The notes below the pieces were generated by a model. That model was not told the DNA's origin. It worked only from the letters and a program-made list of their open reading frames with translations, and ran no database searches. A DNA stretch of 64,000 bases from Adineta vaga (taxonomy: Eukaryota > Rotifera), in assembly GCA_021613535.1 (NCBI GenBank), contig CP075495.1:806001-870000 (forward strand). The letters are read 5' to 3'. The translations under genes and the position numbers were made by a program. Position 1 is the stretch's first letter. Each line of letters starts with the position of its first letter. Shown here piece after piece: positions 44,141-55,952 of the stretch.

Positions 44141-46140
44141 AATAATTAGATAATTATAGAGTTAAGAGCAAAAAAACTTACTGTTAAGATTTTGCATGTT
44201 GTTTTCGCGGATGTGCTTCAGCAATATGGCGATGTGTCTCAATTTCGTCGTGTTTATATATTTCTCATTACAACCCATTTTTTGCTGTTCTGTTTGCTCA
44301 AGGGTTGCTACAATATTTTTGCAACAGTTTTACTTTGTTTTCTCCGCAAAAAAAATACACTTTCTATGAAACAAAGCAGACGCGCAGTGCACGAGACTTC
44401 ATTGATAAAAAAATGAGTTGTGAAATCATGAGTAATGTATGTTTAACGATTACATAAAACAATGTAATATATTCGAATCATACAATGGTCTCTTCGAATT
44501 CTTGCTGAATTCAAAAGAAAAAAACCAGTTCATTTTCGAGTGAAATTATTGAGTCTATGGGTTTTCGGGCCTTTATTTATTATGCAGCATATTAACTGTT
44601 AAAAGCACGTGAAGATGCAAAGATTCAGCTTCTTCAGGATTAGTTGTATATGAGAGTATACGTATAAAGAAGAGTATTTGTCTGTTTATTCGTTATCCAT
44701 TCATTTCCTGTAGTAGCTAGGGTCACCAAACTTTCCATGACATTTTCGTATGTACAGGAAAAAGTCGAAAGGAAGTGGGAGACGGATGCCGGTCGAAATT
44801 TAACCCTATTTCTATTTGACTCATTTGATCGATCTTTAGAGTATCCATCTATTACTACTTTTTCACCCTGGTCTGGTTGTGTTACATGAAAGTGAGGACG
44901 TTTCACAAGTAATATACTCTCCCACTACCCGATATTTGATGAACTATAGCGCTTTATTATGGACGTGTGTGATTTATACACTACTACCATTATATTAATA
45001 AACAATTGTGTTGAGACAATGATGGTCGTAGTGTTATAAGCATGTCGGGTCAGTGTCTGATGAGAGGGTAGAAATCGTGAGAGAGAATGATAAAAATGGT
45101 TAGTAGCAGGAAGTGTATATAAGATTGTTTATCTTTATTGAATAGAAAAGTTTGTTTTGTCTAGACCCATATACCCAGGGTTGTATGAAAAATATCGTTC
45201 CTTTTTTATTTTGAAGACAGAAAGAATTCAAAAAGACCATAGAGTCATTCGAATATATGTATTCTGATTTATTTCATAGTTCAACAGGCCACATATTAAA
45301 TTATCATGTTACTATTCAAAACCAAATATATCGATTGAAGTATAGAAGTGATGTAATGATCCACAAGACTTGAATGCATTTAATAACCAATGATTCATGC
45401 AAGTAATCTTCTTTATTATAGTATGATTTACGAGCGTTTCATTGTAGTCGTTGTATATCATAATATTGTTTTGAGTTTAGTTTTTGGTCACAAAGAGCAA
45501 CTCGTCGTTTTGTATATTCGAATATACAGTACTTCATTACAATATGAGGCTATATTTGTTGGATAACTAGTTTCTCACATAGTGAAGAAAATTTCTGCAT
45601 ACTTGTACTGAAATAAAAGTATGATTTTAACGATTTTTCAACAGATAATGCTTATTATAATTTCAGATCGACGAATACGAGATCCGTATACAGCTGTATG
45701 TCTTTGTGTATAATCATGAATATATACGATCGTGTCGTTTTGATCTTGAAACCATCGTGAGGAATATTCAATGTATATGTGATATTCAATTATTGATTAA
45801 AATAATTAAATAGTTAATTTAAAGAAAGAGAAAAGATGAACAGAACACAAGTCGACAAATATGGAATTGACATACACCCATGCTTTCTATTGTGACGCAG
45901 TCATTGAAAAATAGGCAATATGGATACCTGTAAACAATAACATACGCTCACGATATGGCTGCAATACAAAGACACATGATACAATAGAAATCGTCATTAT
46001 ATTTTTGATTTATATAATCTAAGGCGTTCGTCTCAACACATTGAAAGTTTGATTGGACTTTTGAAAATTATAAATATCTTTACTATAGTTTTATCTCTTT
46101 GTGATGATGTTATAATACAAGAAAAAAACACGATGAACTA
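44141..46140. other. long non-coding stretch
   Basis: About 2 kb with no supportable gene on either strand. Frames at 44192-44416 and 44640-44906 have no splice context or recognisable motif. Composition is typical of the intergenic DNA here. Confidence 0.55.
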
Positions 46141-46440
46141 CCCAGGACGATGCTTCGCGGGTACGGATACGCACGGAACCTGCCGGAAATCACGCCTTTC
46201 CGTGGATATTCCGGACAGTGGAAGCAGTATTCCGATCGGAATTTCTCGGGCTGTTCCGGTGAATTCCAATCGGAATTGTCGGAAAACGACTGGAACTTAC
46301 TGGAAGTTAGTCAGAAGCAAGCGGAAAAATCGAAAAATATCTGGTTCGGAATCCTGCTTCCATGAAATTGCCGGAATGTTCTGGTTCCGGCGGGATCCGG
46401 CTCGGATTTTTCGACCTGGGTACCGAAACGGCAAAAAATG
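46141..46440. other. GC-rich island with dense TCCGG/CCGGA motifs
   Basis: Abrupt change to roughly half G+C in a window that is otherwise strongly AT-rich, with many copies of TTCCGG, CCGGAA and TCGGAA on both strands. Several overlapping frames are open, which the motif repetition alone explains. No protein family fits. It may be a fragment of foreign or mobile DNA, or a degenerate satellite. Confidence 0.6.
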
Positions 46441-47514
46441 AAGAGAATAAACCAAAAATAAAATATAATGATTCTTCTTGTGTTACATTCGTATTTCTTA
46501 TCAATTAGTATAAAAAATAGTCGAGAAATCATAAGACAAAAAATAATGTTGATTATGGAGTAATGTTACATCCATCGCTTATTTAGATTGCGATTTATTT
46601 TGTATTTAAACACCATCAACTGAGTCTAGGTAGATATCTTGTAGTCATTTATCGGCGTTCTTTCGATTTTCCACACTCGGCTGATCGATTGTCCGTCTCA
46701 CATCGATAATCTAATGTGAAACTAAATCTTTTCATTAATCGATGTTGTCGAACCTACTGGAAACTTCAAATAGAACATCAGATTAGAAACCATACTTATT
46801 GAAGAATAGTATTTTTCGATGAACATAGAGATAGGCTGCTCGGAATAATACAAATAGAGTTCGATGATGCTCACCTAGATTCAAATAAAACTAGTAATTT
46901 TACTGTAAGCAAAAGCTTCACTCAAAAGAGCATATTATATTTCACTCTCATCTATATCATCAAGATCAATTTGAAATGAAAATGTATAATGGATAGACTC
47001 AACTAAAAACGTGATTGAAGAATCATTGCTTTTCAGTATTTATCTATCGTACACAGTTTTTACCTGGATGAAAATCATTTATTCAAGTTCGATTCCACAA
47101 CAACATTACATGACATTCAGAATTCGATCGAAGATAAACAGGAGTTTCTATTATATCATTTGATTATATAATTGAATTCTATAATCCAGTTTATAAGAAA
47201 TATTTCAGACTTAGTGATACTTATTTACATCAACGACGTGCATTTTATTCTACTGAACAAATGATAGATACAGAATCAAAGACTACTATACCAAATCCTA
47301 TATTAAATTAAAAGTTTGTTGTTTTGAAATCAATAAAAACAATTACACATCCTCACTCACACCCTCAAGATAATATTCGTTTCTATTCGTTCAATATCTT
47401 GAAATAGGATGACTGCTCCAACTGCGTCGCAGTTACAATGCATTTCATCCCTGTAGTCATATTTCTCACACCATTCTTTCCCTACGATATCGATTCAATC
47501 TTTATTTTGATTAT
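46441..47514 (+). other. mostly non-coding; short coding-like tail
   Basis: Only 47162-47311 looks coding: DYIIEFYNPVYKKYF, then LHQRRAFYSTEQMI and a stop. No start or upstream exon can be joined, so it is probably the 3' end of a lost gene. The remainder shows nothing. Confidence 0.3.
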
Positions 47515-48612
47515 TTATCCTTCAGTACAATCAATACTAAATTTAGTCCCATCAAAATCCATCGGTGTATCATCTCCATACATTTCTATTTGATTAATTA
47601 AAGTTTCAATTTGTTTTAATCTTTCAGTTGAATAATTTCTTTTGTCAAGAAAGTTCGTTTTATTCAGCAATTTTTTTGACCATGATAAATAATTTAAACT
47701 TTGTCGTGAATCTTCAATTGATGCAAATGCTTTTTGAACATAATAACTTGCAATATCTTTTGTTAATCGACTCAATAAATCTAATTCATGATCAAACATA
47801 AGAATTTTATCGATATAATTCAACGCCCAATCGATTTGAGTTAATAAATTACATGTAAAAACATAGATCGCATAAATATGTCTATTGTCGAATATTTGTG
47901 GTACAAGTCGACGACCAAGTGCACCTGTCGTAATCATAAAAATAGTTGTATTAGAATGTGATAATTGATTAATAAATTTCACACATGTATCGACTTTTGA
48001 AAATGTAAATAGAATCTGTTTTTGTTTATCATTCATTTGATAATCTTTCATTGTATTAGCAGAGAACGAACCGATTAAATTATCGATATCAAGATCTTTT
48101 CCATAAGAATAACGTGCAACTATATCGACTGAAGCTGTGGTATTAAAATAATGTTTTAATTGTCGATTATTTTGTGGATAACCAATATAAGCATCAAGCC
48201 AAATAATCACATGATCAGATATTGCTGGAAAGGAGTTGGATGGGTGATGTACATGATCATTCATGTAAAATTTACTTTCTTTTCTTGATCTGGATAATAA
48301 AATTTTTGTATCAAATTGAATTTTAGTAAATTGTTTATATAGAGAACGAATTCTTAATCTATAGAATCGAATAGTTTTAAAATAAGAATTCGATTGAATT
48401 TCATTAATATAAAATTTATCCAAAATAATATATTTATAAAATCGTGAATCGAAGATTTCTAATAGATATTGATTCATATCAATACAAAAATAATTACTAA
48501 TTAAATCATAAATAATTTCAACATCTAACATAAAAGATTCGATTTGTAATACAAATGTTTGATACATAAAATCAACGATAAATTCAATTGAGGAACATTT
48601 TTGTAAAGCCAT
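47515..48612 (-). CDS. protein resembling the N-terminal domain of rotifer ART/TPR proteins
   Basis: 365 aa, intronless. The middle and C-terminal part (about 125-300) contains HVIIWLDAYIG, a spacer, FTFSKVDTCVKFINQL, TIFMITTGALGRRLVPQIF and IYAIYVFTCN, with a receiver-like alternation of strands and helices. From memory, rotifer proteins with ADP-ribosyltransferase or kinesin-light-chain-type TPR repeats start with a domain of this form (WLD..., SG.LGR.LVP.IH, IYVYC). Here no ART or TPR follows and the N-terminal 120 residues (cysteine-poor, aromatic) are different. Function unknown; cytosolic by lack of a signal. Confidence 0.6.
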   Translation of the reverse strand: MALQKCSSIEFIVDFMYQTFVLQIESFMLDVEIIYDLISNYFCIDMNQYLLEIFDSRFYKYIILDKFYINEIQSNSYFKTIRFYRLRIRSLYKQFTKIQFDTKILLSRSRKESKFYMNDHVHHPSNSFPAISDHVIIWLDAYIGYPQNNRQLKHYFNTTASVDIVARYSYGKDLDIDNLIGSFSANTMKDYQMNDKQKQILFTFSKVDTCVKFINQLSHSNTTIFMITTGALGRRLVPQIFDNRHIYAIYVFTCNLLTQIDWALNYIDKILMFDHELDLLSRLTKDIASYYVQKAFASIEDSRQSLNYLSWSKKLLNKTNFLDKRNYSTERLKQIETLINQIEMYGDDTPMDFDGTKFSIDCTEG

Positions 48613-48904
48613 TTGTTTGTTAAAAATAAAACACGTTATGATAGAAAAACAAGAAAAAGAATATTCTCGTTTTTTTGTTGTTCTGTTCTCTATTGGAAAA
48701 TATTAGCCTTTTTTTCTTTCGTTCTTCCGTCTTATGTCGTCGATAGGATGTTTTTGCTTGTTGGAAATCTTTTTTCTTTTCTTTTTTTTACCTAAACGGC
48801 AGATATCTCTTGTTGGTATTTATTGATGAGATGAGAAATCTATATTCAATCTCATCTGAAGTATCAAGACAATCAGAACAAAAATTCTTTTCAAAAGTTC
48901 AACT

Positions 48905-51900
48905 ATGACTGATACGATAATTGAACATATCAATCATCCAAAACGTCTTTCATCTTCAGCTCCTAATTTAGTTAAATTTAATTCAACAACAACATTTAGT
49001 GATGTTCGAACTTATATTGAAAATGATAATGATGGTTTTTTAAAGGAATATGATTATGATGTTCAAATCTATAATAAAGACGTTGGCATGTATATCATCT
49101 TTAATGACAAATATATAGAACAATATCGTCCATTTGATTTAATTCTTCCAACAACAACAACAAAAGAACAATTAATGTCGAATTTAATTAAATTAAAAGT
49201 TATTTGGAACAAGAAAATTATGTCGGAAGCAATTTCAAGTATATTGAAGGAATTTATATTTAGAAAACAAACTTGTTCTTCGAATTTTTTAGATCCTTTA
49301 GGTGTATTTCCTTTGCCACAGATGACACCAAATCAAACTATGTCCAGTATTTTAGATGTATTCAATTCTGAAATGCCTCCAGTTATAAATTCATCTTTGA
49401 CAACGAATTTTATCTTATCACCATTATGTGATTTACTTGATGATCTTGAAGAAAATGATCGTGATGTTATGAATACAACAGACATAGGTAATATAATTAT
49501 GAAAGAAGATTTCATTTTTGTTAATATGTACAAATATTTTTCATTTAATTAGGATTTAATAATATCACTGATAGTAAGTCTTGACTTCAATAATCATTAT
49601 GATGATATCTTTCTTATGTACGATAGATGGTTCAGATACAACGTCTTTGCCTTATATTAGCAGTGGGACTGTAACTCTCTCTGACCTGCAAACAATAATG
49701 GAAATAAATGATTCAGATTCATCTATACCAACTCTCCTGTTGCTGATTGTATGTGATCTATTTTCGATGATCAACCATTATTTATGTTTGTTTTTAGATG
49801 TTGAAAAAAGTATTCAACAGACTGTCCAGGTAATTAAGCCAATACACAATCAATTAGATGTCAATATTGATGATATTTCATCAACATTCAGTAAATTGAA
49901 TTATGAAAATATTTCTTCAATCCTTCGTTCATATTTTAATATCTTTTCTAGAAGAATCAGCGTCGAGATTTATTCAATGTCGATTGAAAAATTTAGGCAA
50001 TACTTGTTATTTAAATGTTATTTTACAAATGTTCGCTCATACACCATTGTTAAAGGATTTGATTGTTCAAAGTAATCATCGTGAAACATGTACGTATATT
50101 TTTTCGATTTTACCAAAATGAAACTAAGTTGGTACTATTTAGGTCGACGAAATCCTGTTTGTGCCTTTTGTTTAATCGTACAAACATTAAAAGACATGTA
50201 TAAGATGTCTGAAACCAATCAAAATTATGTATATGCACCGAAATCGTTCCAAGATAAATTGGAACTATTGTCATCTCAATTCAAGGGAAAGATGCAACAA
50301 GATTGCCATGAACTTTTAATGAGTTTATTCAACAATATTGATGAACCATCGATTCTATCTAAAGCTTTTGGATTTTATACTCAACGTATTATTCGTTGTA
50401 ATCGCTGTAACAATGGATCAAATCCATCAGAACCTCAAATGATAATCGAATGTAATTTATCTAAAAAACCCTGTGACCTGGTCGATTGTCTGAAATAGTT
50501 ATTTTGACAAGGAATTGTTAAACAATGACGATGTATATATTGTCCAACATGTCAAAGTAAACAGAATGGGAATATTCGAACAGAAATCTGTTCATTACCA
50601 CCAATATTATTAGTCTCATTGAAACGATTTGTAAACCATCAAACAAAACTTGTTTCTCCAGTGACCTACAATGAAATCTTACATTTTGATGACAAATCGT
50701 TGATAGATGGTACTGATGAACAAAAGACATATCATCTCTATGCATTTATTATTCATATTGGAAATGATCTCGACAATGGTCATTATATTTGTTATGTTAG
50801 AAATGAATTGACCAATGAATGGTATGAAGCCAACGATGACTCGTTTCAGAAAGCTGAAAATGTATTTGACAAAAGGGAATCTGTTTATCTTTTATGTTAT
50901 ATACGATCAGATCTTAGTAAATTTGTGATTTTTGATCAATCGAATCTTACAAATACGTCAGGTATATAGCAATTGTCTAAGTTTTGTAGTTTTTTTAAAC
51001 TTATATTTTCAGATATACAAACCAAAGATCCATTGGATGAATTAAAGAAGAAAGTTAATTTTGATTTTTGTGAAGATATTTATCCTTATCAAAGACGTCA
51101 AGGAAAATGTGATGTCTTTGGAGAATTGGGTTCAAAACAGTAATATATTCTCTATGGATACGGAGTTATTACAAAGAAATGTTGATTTTTTATTTAGACT
51201 GAAACAACCAAGTTTTCTCTGGATCAAAGGAGAATTAAGTAAAGTACGCAAACCTAGTTATCCAAAATTAGAGGTAAGCTATTTTATTGATTACATTGAT
51301 AAAACAATCTTTTACTCTAGATAAGCATTCCTGTTGACTTTCAAAAATATAAATGGCTATTAAAAATAACCGTTGTTACAGAAATGAGTGGAAAGAATGG
51401 TATTTATTATTTACAACATGAGAAAAAATTCTTGGGAGATGATTCTCGTCGATTTGATGGTCCATTACTTAATTCAATCGAATTCGAAATAATATTTGAA
51501 AATTCGGGAAAACTAAGTTTCGTACCACTTTTTCATTCCAAACATCAAATAGAGAAGGTATTCGGAAAGGTTGGTACGAAAATCAGTTCACCCGAAGATT
51601 CTTTAGACGATATTTATCAGTAAGATGAAGTTTACTGAAACTATAAGTAATAAAATCTTTTTTTTCTCTGATATAGATTGCTTTTATGTGTTCTTAATGA
51701 AGGAAATTTAGTTGAAGCAAAAATTCTTGCATTAATACCATTTTATAATTCTTTTATGAAAAAATTTGTTTCAATGGAAAATTCCAGCGTATTAGTAACT
51801 GCGAAAAATCAAGGAATTGATTTAAAAAATTTCCAATTATTTTGTGAACTTTATATTGAAGATCATCGATTAAAATATTGTATTTCAAAATGTGCATTAC

Positions 51901-52172
51901 AAGGTTAGTAAGACGTTCTTTGCATACGATTAAAATATTGGTATATTACAGATAATGATGGCACGAAAAAGCAATCAAAACGAAAAATAGAAGGATCAAC
52001 AAAAGAAATTCGAAAGAAACGGAAGTCGTCGAATTCTGAAAAAAGTAAACAAGATGAAAATGAAGAAATTGAAATTGAAGATGGCGTATATCCAGTACCA
52101 AGGTACGATGATTACAAATACGAAAAAATCTTTCTATTTCTTCTTCCATTTAGTGATGATTCAAATGAATAA
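48905..52172 (+). pseudogene. ubiquitin-specific protease (USP) gene with frame breaks
   Basis: Many short exons from MTDTIIEHIN (48905-49487) to SDDSNE at 52172. The catalytic Cys box is RLKNLGNTCYLNVILQMF (family consensus has Ser where Val stands), the QQD box is MQQDCHELL, the His box is DNGHYICYVRN..WYEANDDSF, and zinc ribbon halves CNRC and CPTC are present. The C-terminus is Lys/Arg-rich (KKQSKRKI, IRKKRK), a likely nuclear signal. Clean introns near 50094-50142, 50961-51012, 51275-51322 and 51905-51951. Frame breaks near 50498 and 50555 (roughly compensating) and 51108 are in A-runs or TA repeats. Known role: ubiquitin removal. Working gene if these are sequencing errors. Confidence 0.65.
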
Positions 52173-52481
52173 TAATCTTTTAAATCTTTTTTACGTCAAA
52201 TTGTGATGATCGAGTGTCGTTTTTTTTCCTTCTGTTCAAGTCTTATTATTAGTAATTCGAATAAAATCATCATAAAGGTTTTCTTCTACATAATTTTAAA
52301 TCAAAATAATCACTTGAAACATCTATCAACAAATCTTATGATTCATTCAGTAAACGAAATTCGATCTATTTTTTCTGCAAATAAATAGAATTTGTAATGT
52401 GATCATGCAATAAACTGTTTCTTTCATTTATACGGCAGAGAAAAAACATATTCTGAAAAAAGATCAAATCATTACTTGATC

Positions 52482-54695
52482 ATGTCGCATCAACGAAATT
52501 TCAAAAATTTACCTGTTGAAATTTTCCATATTCTATTTGATTACTTTTCAACACAAGAAATTCTTCGTACTTTTCTCAATATTAGTGATTATTTAAATGA
52601 TATTTTAAATGGTTATTCAAATTGGTCATTGAATTTCAAATCGATTTCACGAGATGATTTTGATTTTATTTGTCATCAAATTCAACCAGAAAAAGTCATT
52701 TCATTAACAATTTCTGATGATTGTGATACACCAGGTCAATCGGAATTATTCTTTTCTCGATTTCAACTTGAACAATTTGTTCATTTACGATGTTTGAGAT
52801 TGATAAATATTGAATTTGAATCATTAGAACATATTTTCACCAATTTACATAAACTAAAACAAATGAAATCGTTTTCATTTCATATTAATTCTATTACATA
52901 TAAATATTATGATAAGAAAATTAATTATTGGAGTAAATTAAAACGACTAAAGCCAACGATTCTCCATTCGTATGCACAAGTCATACCTCATTTAGATCGA
53001 TTAGAAACAGATAATCATACTGTTATATCACGTTTACCATCAATAAATCTTCGTTCTTTAAAAATATGTTTATTTTCTGCTAAGAAACTGAGAAGTATTA
53101 TGAATAAATTACCATATCTTAATTCACTTGATGTATCCCTTCAATTGACAAATGGAAATGATATGAATATTGATTTTGAATCATCTAAATTGACTCGACT
53201 TCACTTAAAAATCTATGGTGAGTTTGTCCCTATATGAGATTTTGTTTTATTCAAGTAATACTAATCTATTTCAGGTCATCAAGTGCAAGTATCGATGAAT
53301 CAAATGGAACAATTCCTTTCAAAATTCTCTTGTTTAAAATATCTTAAATTGATTTTAAAGGGTAAGGATGATCTTGTTGATGGATATCGATGGGAAATGT
53401 TAACAAATTCACTTGTTACATTCGACTTCAAATTTCATGTCGGTTATCGTGTATCACACGATTCTTTTCAAACATTGTTTTGGTTAGAACACAAACATTG
53501 GTATGTTGATTCCCAAAAGAATTGTTTATTCACAATACCTTATTTCTATCCTTCTGATATTACTATTAATACATATTCGTATCAAGCAGTTAACAAAACG
53601 GCTATAAAATATGTAACTTCAATAACCATTGATGATATTCCTAAAGGAATATCTTCTTATTTTACACATGTGAAAAAGTTGTGTCTTAATCGGTCATTTA
53701 CTCATCAAGACATTTTCTTTCTTGTGTCATTGAAACATGTAGAATCTTTATTATTATTTTCAATAACTGATCTATTAAAATTTCAACCCTATGAAATAAC
53801 ACTTCCTAAGTTATCTGAATTAATTATTGAAAATACAATCAAATTCGATGATATTATGCAAATGAAAACTACTACACAAATAAAACAAATTCAAATATTA
53901 AATGTATCAATAGATCATGTCAATTCACATTTCATCTTAAAAGGATTATTTTATTGTTATCCTCATGTCAAACATCTTCGAGTACAATTACCACCTTTTA
54001 TTTCCGTGAAGACATTCATTGATAGTCTTAATATATTTACATATACATCAAATATTTCCTTTTTATCACTTGATCGTTATCCAGATTTCGATTATGTTAT
54101 TGAAAACTCTAAACGACGTGAATTGTCATATCGACTTAAACGAAGTAAATTCTCATGTGGACTTAAACGATCATTCAACAATCTTATTGGAAAAGATTCT
54201 CATTTTTGGATCGCACCACAGGTAAAGCTTTTTTTTCTCCTAATAGAATTCAATGCTTTGTTTTCTATTTAAAAGCACTTACAATCATATTCAACTGTAC
54301 AATGGCCATCAGGATTCGAAAATTCTCGACTAATTATAGAATCTTTTATTTCTGAAGTCGAATATTCAGAACCTTTGTTACAAATACTACGTGCAATAGC
54401 ATTCATTTGTATAATATCTATGCCTTACTTCTGCAAGTTTAATCCTACAGTTGTTCCATTTTCATTCAATTATTTCATTCTGAAGATATTTATAACATTT
54501 TGGTATGTTATTTTATTCATACTTGCATTAATGAACTTTCTTATGTGTAAAAGAATTTTTAATTGGATATGTTATAAGTTACCTTCACGAATTCGCTCGT
54601 TTATTCCAGTTTTTTGTATTTTTATATGTTTTGCATGTATTTTTAATCGTGATCTATTTACGATCATCCGTCAACTATTTGATTTTGTTTTTTAA
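52482..54695 (+). CDS. F-box protein with C-terminal membrane segments, copy 1
   Basis: Three exons, 52482-53217, 53275-54221 and 54276-54695, 700 aa in exact phase. The N-terminal F-box reads LPVEIFHILFDYFSTQEIL (residues about 7-45). A long degenerate leucine-rich region follows (SKLTRLHLKIYG, FSCLKYLKLILKG, PKLSELIIEN). Exon 3 encodes two or three hydrophobic helices (AIAFICIISMPYF, FWYVILFILALMNFLM, IPVFCIFICFACIF). F-box proteins are substrate receptors of SCF ubiquitin ligases; a membrane-tethered form is unusual. Two further residues before the ATG are open, but ATG at 52482 matches copy 2. Confidence 0.82.
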
Positions 54696-54721
54696 TTGAA
54701 CAAACTAATAAATATCCATAG

Positions 54722-55850
54722 TTGAATGTGAATGATATCTTCATACATTGTTTAGCAAATGTATTGATGAATAACACGTTAAAAAAAACTAATTTCTCAT
54801 CTTTTATGCATTTATATCGATTTATCTTGATTCAGACTATCGTCGAACTTGTCTATGATCACAACTTTATCACTACTACCACGGTCAGACATCTAGCTTA
54901 TGCGTTGCAGAATAATATCGTGAGATAAAAGATCATTTTATTTCTCTAATATAAACAATTTTCATTATTATCTTATATTACAGACACTGTGATTACATTG
55001 AATCTCTATTGGAACTCTCTCAACTCAGATTTGATCATATGTTTAGTTCCAACGTTACAAAATAACATGGTAAAGTGAGAAAAATAAATATTCTTCTAGT
55101 TGCTTATGTTTTTCAACTCGAATTCTTCAGCATAGACATTAACAAGTGTTGACCTTTCGGATAATATGATCGATACAGATGGACACTGCACTATATTTAG
55201 GTGCGGCTTTGTAGATGAACACGGTTCGCGAATATTTTACTTTCATAGAATGAATATCAATTGAAGAATCAATATAGACACTCATCACTCTAAATCTCGA
55301 TGACAATAATATCGGTATATGCAGCATTTATCACAAATGTTAAAGATAAATACAATAAGAACTTCTGAAAAATACAGACACTTTCTACACTTCATCTTGC
55401 TCGTAATATACTGGTAACAATGAAGGACTACAATATCTATTGCAAGCATTACTCGAAAACAGTATGTGAAAATCTTCTGTAAATTATATTCGAGTTCTTC
55501 ATAACTTTAAGACACTTACCAGACTTGGTCTTGGATGGAATGAAATCGATTCTCACGTTGAACAACTCAGTAATTTATTGAAGAAAAATACAGTTAGTCA
55601 ATTTCATTCTTGATCTACTGATCAATTTATCAATCTGTTTCGATATATAGACATTAACTATATTTGACCTTATCACGAATAACATCGGTAATAAAGTAGA
55701 ATTTTCACTATGTAATTCAATATTAGTTATTTATGTCATGTTCTGATTTTGACACTCAAGAAACTGAGATTTCCATTCAATAGAATCTATGTTGAACTGC
55801 CACCAAATGTCGATGACATTAAAGCGAGTGACAATTCTAAACTTAAATGA
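54722..55850 (+). pseudogene. LRR-protein relic between the F-box genes
   Basis: A series of one-repeat exons is readable, each opening after CAG/TAG with ACACT or ACATT: about 54984 (VITLNLYWNSLNSD), 55137 (LTSVDLSDNMIDTDG), 55273 (LITLNLDDNNIGI), 55378 (LSTLHLARNI), 55511 (LTRLGLGWNEIDSHVEQL) and 55652 (TLTIFDLITNNIGN). The periodicity and LxxLxLxxN motif are those of ribonuclease-inhibitor-type repeats in NLR-like genes. Stops and small deletions occur and there is no 5' domain, so it is a relic. Confidence 0.65.
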
Positions 55851-55952
55851 AAATTGTTTCATAAAAAAAAGATTGTAGCTGTCATGCTTACCAATGACGC
55901 CATCAACTAACTATATATGTTTTAACAAAAGATAAGAAGTCATTTTAAAATC

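Noticed and set aside
46049-46532. Overlapping 65-130 codon frames in the GC-rich island
   Set aside because: Open frames on both strands arise from the GC-rich motif repetition; the translations show no domain and disagree in frame.
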